From: Hippophae tibetana
Lineage: Eukaryota > Streptophyta > Magnoliopsida > Rosales > Elaeagnaceae
Assembly (NCBI GenBank): GCA_037013495.1
Contig: CM072805.1
Coordinates: forward strand, 39,303,169-39,367,168
Reading direction: 5' to 3'
DNA: 64,000 nucleotides
This document shows positions 22,015 to 33,007 of this stretch, one piece after another. The translations under genes and the position numbers were made by a program. How positions within the stretch are numbered: the first letter of the stretch is position 1; every line of letters starts with the position of its first letter. A model generated the notes under the pieces. That model was not told the origin of the DNA, made no database searches, and was given only the letters and a program-made list of their open reading frames with translations.

Positions 22015-22290
22015 TGTGGAAGACAATGCTTCAATGGTGCAACCAACATCAGTTAATCAAAGTCAAGTGGGTGTACCAGTTCATCAACAAAATAGCAAAA
22101 ATGGTTTAAGTGTGTGCGATGGCTTTATAAATGATAACAGAGGTTGTTAGACTAGTGGCTATTGAGTAGTTAGTTTCTATAAAGTTAGCAAAAGTTACTA
22201 CCTATAAAAGAAGCATTTGTACAATGATTGTAATTCAAGAAAAGAAATACATAACATATCAGTTTTATCAAAAGCTATCTTCTCAATTAT
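22015..22290 (+). repeat. 3' LTR of the plus-strand copia element
   Basis: It begins TGTGGAAGACAATGC after a purine tract and matches 15279-15560. The end lies between 22285 and 22300. Just beyond, the minus strand reads ATGGAACGAAACGACGAG (22308-22291), which could be the original start of the interrupted glycosyltransferase gene. Confidence 0.8.
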
Positions 22291-22309
22291 TCTCGTCGTT
22301 TCGTTCCAT

Positions 22310-23480
22310 TACGAGAAATTCAAATATAAGAATTTAATCAAGAAAGGACGAAAATTTCTGATGAAAAGTAGTCACAAATGAGAAAAAAGTTATTTGGTTG
22401 TGAAATCACTAAACCACTATTTTCAGAGGACAAGGTCAGAATAATCTTTTTTTTTTGTTTGTTATGGATTCAATTGTTTTTCTTTTTCTCCCTCTTATTC
22501 TTCTACCTCTTTGGCATTTAATATTTTTTATATTCGTATTATATTTTTGAATAAAAAAAATGTTTCAATAAATAAATTTTCATACCGTCAAATATGCCAT
22601 TGTCGCCTTATAATAAATTCTTTGTTTAAAAGTAACACATTAACTTTATAGAAATTTACTTTTAACAAAATATAATTAATTTTATTTATAAAAATAATAA
22701 AATATAATTGATTTATATATTCATATTATATAATAACAAAGTAAATTTTTTGTGCATATATAATTCTTAACATTAAATTAAAATACACAATTGACTTATA
22801 TACTAAATTTAAATTTATATAAAGTGCAAACATTTTTACATATATAATCACTTTAATCTAATTGTATAGTTTTATATAAAACTTACAAATATATAACTAG
22901 TAGTAATATAAGAGGGGGGGATATATGAATTTAAATAATTAGTTGGATTTGATTTACAATATAATTTAATAGGTTGTGATATTTTTACAACTATAACTGT
23001 TATTATTGTGATAATTTTTTATTAATTTGTATAATAAAAATAAAATTAAAGTATAATTAATAATAGAAATATATTAAATAATTTTTATATTTTTATTGAG
23101 ATAATATCATTATTATTATTAATTTTTTTATATGATAATTATTATAAAAAGATGGTTAAGAATGCAAATGATTTTTTTTATAACATGGTTGCAAATGATT
23201 AGATGTCTTGATTCGCATTATAATCTTATTTTAAATAATAATAAATTTTATTTATGTTATATAAATATAAAAATTATTTATCTAAGTACCTAAATAATTA
23301 ATTTGCATGTTGTTTAAAAAAATTGATTTTAATAAAGTATTAAAAAAACTCTGAGCACATGGAGCATTTAATATTTGCTCAGAAGTAAATCCTATTTTAT
23401 TTTGTATTATTGTAAAGGAAAAAACTGTATATTATTGTGCGCGAAACGCGCGGTCGTATGCCCCGAACTTTAAATCTCGA
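22310..23480. other. AT-rich intergenic stretch
   Basis: The stretch is very AT-rich with poly(A), poly(T) and TTATTA runs and a G8 run near 22911-22920. No open frame of note was seen. It ends where GC content rises into the 5' region of the Jagunal-like gene at about 23440. Confidence 0.6.
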
Positions 23481-23662
23481 TTGGTGCCAATTGCAAAATT
23501 CAGGAGACTGCATACCTCAATCAACACTGAGCTGTCGTCGCCTTTGACAACTTATAACCCTCCTGCGACGGAGTTTCAAACTGTGTCTTACACCCAATTT
23601 GAAGAATTCGGGTCGATACCAAAACTTCAAATTTGCAGTGCCTTAGAGAGAAGAGGAATAAG
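23470..23662 (+). promoter_or_regulatory. probable 5' leader of the Jagunal-like gene
   Basis: This GC-richer sequence follows the AT-rich spacer and runs into the ATG at 23663. A frame open across it (from 23481) continues past the splice donor and does not match the family, so it is taken as leader and not protein. No convincing TATA box was identified. Confidence 0.4.
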
Positions 23663-25675
23663 ATGCACCAGAGATCAAAATCTGTTGCATCAGGCAGGCC
23701 TTCTGGAACCGATGGCTCGGATTTCTCCTATCGCATGGTCGTTGAATCTCGTAAGTTCCCATTTTTCTCCATCATCTTTCAGTTCACTCAGTATATTATT
23801 CCAATCTAGTGGCAATAAAAGTGTTCGTTTTTAATTGACTTGAATTTGAATCAGGATATCAAAAAGTTGCTAAAGGGAAGTCCCGTCTCTCCGCTCTGAT
23901 TATTGTTCAGGTACATTGCATTTCTGTTAATCGTCTTCGAATCCTTTTTTTTTTCTTTGGAAAATTTTGGATTTTGTGGCTGTTTGGGATAAATTTTAAA
24001 TTTCCATTTGATAGTTACAGATTGTGTTTTCTTGAAGAAAATAATTTCTTGTTGATAGTTATAGATTGTTTTTGGGGAGAACTTCCATTTTAAGTTATAA
24101 AATTAAGTCCCATTAATAAATAAATAAAATAGGTCCCATAAATTATCTTTTACTCTTGGCTTCCCATGGATAAGTCAATTTGTAGGTGCAGAATTAATGG
24201 AAAATTATGCCATGTATTGTTGGATTATAGAGGGGAGAAATTCTGGTTGATGGGTTGTTAATCTTCTCGAGGATGGTCTAGATTTTGATTACATAAACCA
24301 TCAACTAACAAATGCATTGGAGATCGCAAACATCAGTTTACCTAATCTGTAGCAAGGTTAAAAATGACCAACTTGGTTAAGGAAATGCACAATAAATATC
24401 GGCAAGTATTTAAAGAAAATTACAAGTTATACGACAATCGTTCTTTGATGAACAATATTATCATGGGAAGCACTCATCACGAACCATTGGATCTATCTCC
24501 CATATACGAGTCTAAAACTGGAGGCTCCATACAACTACTTTGATGCATTATTAATTAAAAAGGTCAAGGTTTTACTTGTTTTTGCTTATGAATGGTCATC
24601 GGGTATCTTGATATTCGTTTTATTTTAATAGAAGTAGTACTTGAACCAAATTGTAATATAAACTATAGATTAGTTATAGCAATTGTTCTAGGTGCGTAAC
24701 AACTTTTTATTTTGTCAAGTTTCATACTGAGTCAACTTGCTCTTCTTTTTTTCCCTTTCAGTTAATCATTTCATCTCATAAATATGTGCAGGCCGTCATT
24801 CAAATGATTGGAGCTGCATGCACACTTCTATTGACGTCAGGGAGTAAGGGTCCTGACATGGTTGCTATTTCCTCTGGAGCTGTTGGTTTTATCTCTCTGA
24901 TACTTGGGGAGTTAGGTTGGCAAGCGTCAGTCCCCTATTTTTCTTGATTTTGTTTGTGTTTTTATCATATTTCTTGCAGACTTTTCAATAAAACATTTCT
25001 TCATCATGGTGTTATAGGTCGAAGGCGCAGCTGGGTTAGCTTGTTGAAAGCTTACATGGTTGGATCTACAGTGGCAACATTGCTCTCCATTATTTGTGTT
25101 TTCAAGGGAAATCTTTCATTGGAAGTAAGGTGTTTCACATTTTTTCATGATTTGAATTACAATTGTGAGTGTTTATGAATAATTAGGGAAGATAATCCTA
25201 GACATTGATATTATATAGAAAAGACAGGAATGCAACTCTAAGATCCTCTTCTTTATATAACAAAGAAACACCCACCTGCTTTTGTTTTCTACTTATGGTA
25301 AACGTGCAATTCATTGACCAAAGACAACACTGAGGCCTAATATGATTCTAATAGTCAACATATTTTTGAATATGTTTATATGAGTCCCGGCTTGAAGCTT
25401 GGTATCATTACCAAGTTCCTAACACCAATTTAATTCTTTACTAGGTTATCAAAAACTCAAGTAAGTGGGAACCAATGAAATTTGAACTGCTGGGGGCCAC
25501 CTGGGTTTTTGTTGGTAAGACGGGCTTATTTCACCAAAACAAGAAATTTCTTCATCGAATTTAGATTAACAATAACATCAAGCTATCTTTTGCAGGATTT
25601 CTTATACAAATATGTATAATGAGCAATGTGAGGTCTCTTGTCCGAAATATGTCTCCTCCCAAAAGAGCCTCATGA
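23663..25675 (+). CDS. Jagunal-like ER membrane protein (6 exons)
   Basis: Exons 23663-23750, 23855-23910, 24792-24915, 25018-25124, 25445-25514 and 25596-25675 join with GT-AG introns and matching phases into 174 codons plus TGA. The N-terminus GRPSGTDGSDFSYR and Y-Q-K-x-A-K-G-K-S-R-L match the diagnostic Jagunal opening (GTDGSDF, then KSRL). Four hydrophobic segments follow at about residues 42-63, 71-89, 101-119 and 139-158. The C-terminus ends PPKRAS, with Lys-Arg at positions -4/-3, resembling an ER-retrieval KKxx signal. Jagunal proteins of animals act in ER organisation and secretory traffic; the plant role is not established. The start is the first ATG in good frame upstream of the motif. 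No disabling change was seen. Confidence 0.85.
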
Positions 25676-26400
25676 CCAAGTGACCTACTTTTCATATCAT
25701 CCACAAAAGAGCAGCTGATCTCACAGTTTTTTTTCTTCCCCCCATAGAGTTCTTGCACCGCTGATTTTAAACTCAGTAGATTGTTTAAATGTCTTAATTT
25801 GTATTGTCAATTATTTGATTAGAGACAGTGATACAGAGACTTTTATTTTCTAAAGCTTCCTTCCATTTCTTTTTTTCAGTTTACTTATTTTCTTGATATG
25901 ACTATAACTTTCTTTATCTTGTTTGCTTGACGAACAAAAACCTAGTTGAAGAAGGAAAGTTCCGTCTCAACCTTGTCTTTTACCACTTTTGAGATCGATA
26001 GACTAAAAAGGTTTTCTTTGAACTCGTCTGGAAAGTTTGCAATGCATGTAAATTAGCCTATTGTTTGGTATGGAGCTACGATATGTCGTTTCCATCCTTT
26101 CCTCTGTAGATGCAGTGTGTTTTGGTCATTCAAGAGCATAAATAATGAAAAATATTATGCAAAATTTCTTTCGTAAACAAAAATAATAATAATTATTGTG
26201 ATTACAACATTTGATTTGAGGTATCATAAGATCTAAAAAATTATGTCTATCTAGAATTTGAGATTAATTTACACTGTGTTAATAGTTTTCCTTTAAACAA
26301 CTTGGTTTTTTTTTTATACTTCAATTTAATTTTTTTTAAAAGTAACAATTCGTAGGTTCTGTTTCTGATCATACATTATTCCCGGCTACTGAAGTTGTGA
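25676..26400. other. 3' flank of the Jagunal-like gene and intergenic DNA
   Basis: The stretch holds the probable 3' untranslated region followed by T-rich and A-rich intergenic sequence. An AATAATGAAA-type motif lies near 26141. No gene was seen. Confidence 0.5.
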
Positions 26401-26763
26401 ATAGGGATGGCACGGTACGGGGACAATTTTTGATATAAATGTCTTTGAATCGAAATATAAAATCTATATTTAAAATCGTCTAAAAATTGTTACGATTTTA
26501 GAATGATTTTTTACTTGGGTAATGGTTCAGAGCGGTTATTAAAAAAATTCAAAAAATATATATAATTAATTTTTATTTATAATTTAATTTATTTGTTTAA
26601 TAAATAAATATAATTAATTTTGGGTATAGACGGATATAGTTTTTAGTATAATCGTAACCAAACCGTACTCGTTGTTTCATGTTTGGTTTTTATTCAAAAC
26701 TGTTTCCGTCCCCAAAATTTACTGAGTAAAAACCGAACCTGCCGTTTTTTTGTCCATTCTTAA
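26401..26763. mobile_element. probable non-autonomous hAT-like MITE
   Basis: The left end reads ATAGGGATGGCACGG and the right end, reverse-complemented, reads TTAAGAATGGACAAAAAAACGG, imperfect terminal inverted repeats of a type common in plant genomes. The flanks AGTTGTGA (26393-26400) and AATTGTGA (26762-26769) agree at 7 of 8 bases, as expected for the 8-bp duplication made by hAT transposases. The 360-bp interior has no coding capacity. Confidence 0.5.
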
Positions 26764-27197
26764 TTGTGAGCTCGTAATTCATAAAATGAGTCGATTTTCA
26801 AATAAGATTATTATTTACTGTTTTTTCCTTTTTTTTCCTTCTTATTTTTAAATTTCAATTGCTTAATTTTATGTCATCATAAAAAAAATATTGTACTGTA
26901 TTGATTTAGAAAGAAAAATAAATAAATGTAAAAACATAACAAGAGAGCAATGAAGACTGTTTTTGCTACCAACTGGAGTAGTCCAGAAATATTTGCTTAT
27001 TAAATGTGTGGTTTTAAAATCACAGAATCGATACATTTCTCAAGTTAAAAGGAAAAAAATAAAAAGAGAAGAAGGAACGAAGGAAATAATACCGTCTTTG
27101 TTATCTTTATACTGTTAAGTCTATTCCACATGCCAACTTTTGATACGCTCGCCCTATTTTCCTGGCTTTCTCAGATAGAGAGCAAAAGTCAGTAAAG

Positions 27198-28062
27198 ATG
27201 TTCACTATGTTTGAGAATTTAATCTTTCAACCACCTCCTTCTGTTTTCATTGTTTCAATGTCTTTGATTAGCTTTACATCCCTGGCTTTATCCGGGTTAT
27301 TAAGAGGAAAGCATTGAAAATTTTGGAATATTAATTCTCAAAAACCATCTGGCATGCATAAAGCAAACTAAGGTGTAGTAGAACAGGCATGCTCTTTCTT
27401 TATACTCCCTCATTTCTTGCTGGAGCCTCTTCCTTTTTGCTTTTTCCTAGTGAAGATATCAGAATCCTTCTTCTCAAGACAGCTTTAACCCTCCATTTCT
27501 TTAAGAGGGTCTTTGAGGTAATTTTCCCATTTATTTTTTGTTTATTGTATAACCAATAAAGTTTAATTAAGTCACTAATATCATATTATCATGAATATGT
27601 AGGTTCTTTTTATCCACAAATATAGTGGTGGGGTGATTGTTGATAGTGTAATTACCATCTCCATTAGTTATATCTTGGCCTCTATAGGTATTATTTATGC
27701 TCAACACCTAACACAATGGCTTCAAGGGCTTCCAATTGATATCAAGTATCCTGGTTTTGCATTGCTTCTAGTAGGATTAGTTGGGAATTTTTTCCACCAC
27801 TACCTTCTTTCTCAACTAAGAGAAAAGGGTGACAAGGATTACAAAATTCCCAAAGGAGGTCTATTTGGAAAAGTGATATGCCCCTCATTATCTATTTGAA
27901 TTGACTTGGTGGAGTCTCATTTATATTTCTGAAACACTATATGCATTAGCCTTCACTGGAGGTACAATATTTTATTTGATAGGAAGGACTTATGCCACTA
28001 GAAGATAGTATCTTTCTAAGTTTGATGATTTCCCTAAGGAAATTAAGGCTCTTTTCCCATAA
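27198..28062 (+). pseudogene. steroid 5-alpha-reductase-like pseudogene
   Basis: The sequence resembles plant 3-oxo-5-alpha-steroid 4-dehydrogenase family proteins (C-terminal steroid_dh domain; ER membrane reductases related to DET2). The start MFTMFENLIFQPPPSVFIVSM is intact. A stop and frame changes occur at 27316-27390. An intron with GT-AG (27518-27602) separates it from exon 2, which has IYAQHLTQWLQ, DIKYPGFALLL and DYKIPKGGLF. An extra C in CCCC near 27880 shifts the frame just before the conserved HYLFE box, and a TAG at about 28006 replaces Trp in the RRWYLSKF motif. The retained intron shows this is a decayed gene, not a processed copy. It has about three or four independent lesions. 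Confidence 0.88.
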
Positions 28063-28430
28063 GTTTTATTGAATGTTACTTTGTATATAAGAGACCATAA
28101 TTTGTAAATTTCTATTCAATTTATTAATATAATTCATATAACTATTAATATTATAGGGAATTTTTTAATTATGTATTTTATTACAATTTACTACTTAAAT
28201 TGTTAGAAAGTATTTCATAAAATAAAAATATTGCTAAATTAATATGAAATTTTGTGATAAGGCTTGTAATTGTATTTCCATTAACCGTTTATCACTGTAA
28301 AAGGTTCAACTTTATTATATATGTCATGATTGTTATCGACATCACTGGAATGCGGTTGGCCTCTCGCATGACTTTTAATTGTATTTCTTGTACATTTTAT
28401 TGAATGTTGTCATCCTTGGCTTTGAATGTC
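28063..28430. other. intergenic stretch
   Basis: AT-rich DNA lies between the reductase pseudogene and the gypsy remnant. No gene was seen. Confidence 0.5.
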
Positions 28431-28900
28431 CTTAAGTACTAGTTAACCACTAGTTGAGAATCGCTATGCAAGGTGATCTTATCCACCTTGAGTTTCTTTG
28501 ACGTCATGGCTTCAAATATAACCATCTTATACTTTGCGACATTATTAGTTGCATAGAAATCCAACCTAACAGCATAATCAAAACAATTTTTATTATAATA
28601 AATTGTGACCACGCCTAAGCCAACGCCATTGAAGTTGTGCGTGCCATCAACAAATACTTGCTAGGTAATCCTATCTTTTGATTCACCCCACATATTTTCT
28701 CTTATGCCTTATGACTGATGACTTCCGGTGTCTCACTGAATTCAGCCATAAACTTAGTCATCGATTGCCCCTTGATGGTTGTTCTAGCCATGTACTTAAT
28801 GTTATACTCTTCTAGCTTTATGTAAATTTGTGCTAATCTTCCTACGACTTCTAACTTTATTAAAACGCTTTTAAGTGGTTGGGAGGTAAGTATTACCACT
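28430..28900 (-). pseudogene. gypsy RNase H remnant
   Basis: The minus-strand reading includes RLDFYATNNVAKYK, FEAMTSKKLKVDKITL and HSDSQLVVN, the RNase H fold of gypsy elements with the expected A-T-N-N-x-A-x-Y block and the HSDSQL box. It is broken by stops. Confidence 0.8.
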
Positions 28901-29464
28901 ATGTATAAGCCAAAGTAATGATTGAGTTTCTATGCACTGATTTTAAGGGCAAAAACCAACTTGTCAAAAGTGGGGTATCTATTTTGAGCGTCTATCAAGA
29001 TTTGATTGATGTAGTAGATAGAGTGTTGGATCTTGTTTCTTTAGAATAGGAGCACGACATTGCAAGTCTGGGGTCACGACCAAATATAAAATGAAGTGTC
29101 TCTCTTGGGATAAGGCTGACCAGGATAGGAGTTTTGCTCGAGTATTGTTTGATTTCTTCAAAGACTTTGTCACAATCTTCGTCCCAAAACTGATATATTT
29201 TTTCTCAACATTTTGAAGAATAGAAAGCACTTGTCCATACATTTGAAGATGAATATGTTTAGTATCATTATTCTTCCGTTCAGTTGTTGAATCCCCTTCA
29301 GATTGGTAGGAGGCCTCATGCGCACCAAGGCTTGTATCTTGTCTGGGTTGGCCTCAATCCCTCAGGCAGATACGAGGTATCCTAAGAATTTTCCTACAGT
29401 AACACCAAAGAAACATTTCTTGGGGTTAAGTCTTATAACGTAACTTTGAATTATGAAAAATATC

Positions 29465-29821
29465 TCATTTAGGTCTTTGATGTGGTTTAGGGGTTGTGCT
29501 AACTTTATTATCATGTTGTTCACATATGTCGGATGTGGCTCCCGTATTCTTCAACCCAAAAGACATTATGATATAATATAAAGTCAATTCCTCAGTGATG
29601 AAAGATGTTTTCTCCTCATCCTCCGAATGTATTTTGATCTGATGGTAACCAGAATATGCATCCAAGAAACTCATTAATCCAAAATCGATGACAGCATCAA
29701 TTGGCTGATCGATACTAGGGAGGGGGAAACATTCTTTAGGGCATACCTCGTTTAAGTCTGTAAAGGCCATACACATACGGGTTGATCCACACATTTTTTT
29801 CATCAGCACCACATTTGACAA
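29465..29821 (-). pseudogene. gypsy reverse transcriptase fragment
   Basis: The block SNVVLMKK, RMCMAFTDLNEVCPKECFPL, PSIDQPIDA, FLDAYSGYHQIKI and EEKTSFITEE, then MSFGLKNTGAT, is the gypsy RT finger and palm start. The catalytic YxDD box further on is not preserved in frame. Confidence 0.9.
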
Positions 29822-30534
29822 CCAAGTAGGGTAGTTGACCTCTCTTATAATCTATGTTTCTCTGATAGTGGTGACCTGACTTTTAATCACCCTATTCTTA
29901 TCCATAGGAAACTTTTTAATTACCTCATTCTTATCCCTATTGAACTTTCTCTTCCTTTGTTGGATGGGTCTAACCTTTGGATCAACATTTAATTTATGGG
30001 TTATGACTTTTGGGTCAATACCAATCATATTGCAAGAGTCCATGTGAAAACATCGAAGTTCGCTTTCAGGAATCGAGATAGTTGTTATTTCATCTCTATT
30101 GTCAAATCCGCATTTAGCTTTAAAATGTGGTTCTTCCCTTGTTTCCTATTGATAGGTCTCACACTTCGTATGAATTGACATATTGCTAGACATTTACCTT
30201 ATGGCCTCCTTTGAAAGAGACCCTGGTGTGATTGTTACTAACCTCTTTCATGGTGGCATTGTAACAACTCTTGGCTTTTTCATGGTCCCTTCTTATATCC
30301 TCCGTACTCTCCTCAATCGGGAATTTGATCACCTGGTGAAAGGTGGATGAGACTGCCTTCATCTTGTCTATTCACGGTCTATCCAAAATGGCGTTGTAAT
30401 TATCTGGGACATCAATTACCATAAAATTGGTCATCACTATTGACCTTTTGACCATGACAAGTAGCACCATGGTCCTAACTGCATAGGCGGTGCTATTGTT
30501 GAATCCTACCAAGGGTAACTATCTCCTTACAATG

Positions 30535-32244
30535 TCAATCTCTTTTACACCTAGAGCTCTTATTGTAGACAAAAAAAAAAAGAAACATTGATCTCCTCGT
30601 GTCCACCATGATTCGGTACACATCATAGGATCCAATTCTCAGAGTGATCACTAAGGAGTCTTGGTGATGAGATAAGGTCTCGTCTTTCTCAGTGAAGATG
30701 ATCTTCATAAGGGTCCTTGCCTTTTCCAAGGTGTATACATACATGGAATTGCACAGGTTTCTGACGTACCTCTTACGTGAGTTACTAGAGGCCCCATTGA
30801 TCCCGAGCCTTCCATGTATGGTATGGATAGTCTTGATGTTGGGCTTTTGTAGCGGTTTCTCCCCCTACTTGATAGAACGGGTGGCTTCGATGCTTTATAT
30901 CCAATTTGACACCCTCTTCCTCCAATATTGCTTTTTACGAGGTCTTTTAAATATCTTCTTGCTAATAACTCATTCATTTCCTTTTTTAGGTGCCTACAGT
31001 ATCTCATCTTATTACCTACATCCTTATGAAAAACACACCATTTAGATGTGTATCTAAGGGGAGACTTCATTTTTGGGGGCCATTTGACATTCAACTTCTC
31101 CTCCATTCTTAACATGGAACTAGATTCACTCTCAAGGATGGGCCTCTAAAGGGAAAAATTGACCTCTCTCAGAGTCCCTTGTTCCTTGACCATTGGTTGC
31201 TCGCCCTGTTGTTTGGCATGAAACATTTGCTTTTGTTGATCATATTACTCTGATCATGACTTATCTTTCTTTTTTATTTAATTAAATCGAAGTTCTTTAG
31301 GAAACCTCGCCTAAAGGCTTCTATAACGATATAGCCCGAGTGATCGGAGAGCTTTAACTTTTCTTCCTTGAACCTTTTCATATATTCTTTGGTAAACTCA
31401 CTCATTTCCTGAATGATTAAGAAGATGTGTTGCGACTCTTTTCTTAATGGCTTGTTGCAAGCATAATTGGCGATAAACAACCTGAAAAATTATGAGTAAG
31501 GGGTTATGGTACGAAATGTAAGGTTATTGAACCACTTTTTGGCACCATCACAAAGGGTGGCAACGAATAGCTTGCACATCATGTCATCTATTTTGCCCTA
31601 TGTGAGGCTTATAGGAGTCATGGCCGTCTTGAAGTGTTGCACGTGAGTTATCGAGTTTTTAGTCCCTTGATAGTCAAGGCACTTGGGAGCGCTAAACTTG
31701 ATTGATGGTTCGTCATTCTCTATTTTATCATAAAATAGGGAGACATATAATTGCTCGTAGTTCCTATCCACATCATAGGAGGTCTTGCCTTTTTCTTGTC
31801 CTTTCAACGCTTGAAATCACACCTCCCACCTTTTTTTTCCTACAATCACTGCTCGTTACTAGGTCTCACCAAATTGGAAGGAGTGTCACCCCCAGCTTTG
31901 TATTCGCCTTGGTTAGGCTTGTGCACAACGTAATTTAGTTTGTTTCCACTGACCAAGTTAATGGTTCAACCATCAGATGCTCTCAAACCTGACTGTGAAT
32001 GCAATGTCTTATTTTCTCGTATGGTCTCCTTGAGTTCTCTTCTTAACACGAGAAGTTGATGAGCCAACTCTTCATAGGGGTCGGTCTCTATTCTGGCCTC
32101 ACCACGGGTTGGCAAGGTGTTGTCTAATGCTCCTACAACTTCCTTATCTGCTCGTCTCAATTGACCTTCAGCACACGTCCCTACCATAGTGATTATGATT
32201 CTGAAGGTAAGTGGAACGTGTGTATAGTCTCTTAAGCCTCTCAC
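30535..32244 (-). pseudogene. gypsy gag and protease remnants
   Basis: Pieces at 32244-31966 (LAHQLLVLRRELKE), 31807-31598 (FSAPKCLDYQGTK.., HVQHFKTAM), 31480-31274 (FLIIQEMSEFTKEYMKRFKEE) and 31115-30900 (WCVFHKDVGNKMRYCRHLKKEM) make up a gypsy gag in order, including the CxFH...C motif. The 30744-30535 piece carries MVDTRRSMF where the protease Asp-Thr-Gly should be. Confidence 0.8.
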
Positions 32245-32329
32245 AAAATTCGGGATAAATCTTTAAAAATATGGGGTTATAAGCCAAAGCTCAACCTCAG
32301 AATCTAAGCCCCACGGTGAGCACCAAAAT

Positions 32330-32642
32330 GTTAGGATTGACTCGGTTTATAGAGAGAGAAGCAAAAAAGAAGTCAAAAAAAATTGTAGAATGTGTGGATC
32401 TCTTAGGGAATTTATGTATATATAGAATGTTATACGTACATGTGTCAATTATATATGGTACAAACATATAATCATATCAGGAAGACATAAAAGTAAAAAA
32501 TAAACATATTTATAGTTTGAGATCGACCACCACCTAACTCAAATTGGTGGTCAATCCTATAGCTCGTACCGATGATCAATTCTCCAAATATTAAAGCTCT
32601 TTAGGAAATCTCTCTTACAAGTGTATTAGTGAGAATTGACAC
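32330..32642 (-). repeat. probable 5' LTR of the gypsy element
   Basis: The inner edge (TAACA on the minus strand) abuts the TTTTGGTGCTCACCG leader. The outer edge is placed at TGTGTCAATTCTCAC (minus strand, about 32642). A TATATATA run lies near 32413-32422. No partner LTR is available to confirm the outer edge. Confidence 0.5.
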
Positions 32643-33007
32643 AGCATATTCTTTCAAGATGACTCATTTTATGGCTCGAGTTGTCTAATAGACTTGAATT
32701 ATTAGATGGGTCGAGTTTAATTTGATCCATATGTATAAAGATAAATATAAATTTATATAAAAATAACATTTTTTTCGTAAATAACTTTTAAATGTAATGG
32801 TGATAAGGTTTGTTTGAAAAATAAATGCTTTGAAATTTTTACGTGCTTTAAATAATTTCAAAGGTGCGAACAAAAATTAAAAAAAAAATCACAAACTTAC
32901 GGTGGATATAAAGAAGCTAGGGCCGTCGGACGCACTGTCAGAGTTAGTCATCATTATCACAGGAAGTTTATGTTCAGCGCTTTGCTCCGGTGAGGGTTGT
33001 GGCTACC
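32643..33007 (+). promoter_or_regulatory. upstream region and leader of VTE5
   Basis: AT-rich DNA changes to a GC-richer leader at about 32920. A GTG-initiated extension in frame from 32990 exists, but the ATG at 33008 is the first ATG in frame and fits a plastid transit peptide. Confidence 0.35.

Larger units (their letters stand above)
15279..22290 (+). mobile_element. plus-strand Ty1/copia element carrying nested insertions
   Basis: Two related LTRs (15279 to about 15560 and 22015 to about 22290) start TGTAGAAGACTATGC and TGTGGAAGACAATGC. They bound a decayed plus-strand element. Gag with a broken zinc knuckle and a protease-like block lie at 16230-16740, the pre-RT linker and RT at 19940-21160, and RNase H at 21650-21955. 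The integrase region is missing where a second, minus-strand copia sequence (about 16740-19935) sits. A 230-bp mitochondrial segment interrupts RT. The element lies immediately beside coding sequence of the glycosyltransferase N-terminus, so it landed in exon 1. No exact target duplication was found. Confidence 0.85.
28430..32642 (-). mobile_element. decayed Ty3/gypsy retrotransposon, 3' end missing
   Basis: On the minus strand, an LTR (about 32642-32330) is followed by a leader with TTTTGGTGCTCACCGTGGGG, typical of plant Tat/Ogre-type gypsy elements. Then come gag (32244-30900), a degraded protease (30744-30535), RT (29821-29465) and RNase H (about 28700-28430). No integrase or second LTR was found, so the element is truncated. 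Many stops and shifts show old decay. It lies between the steroid-reductase pseudogene and VTE5. Confidence 0.85.
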
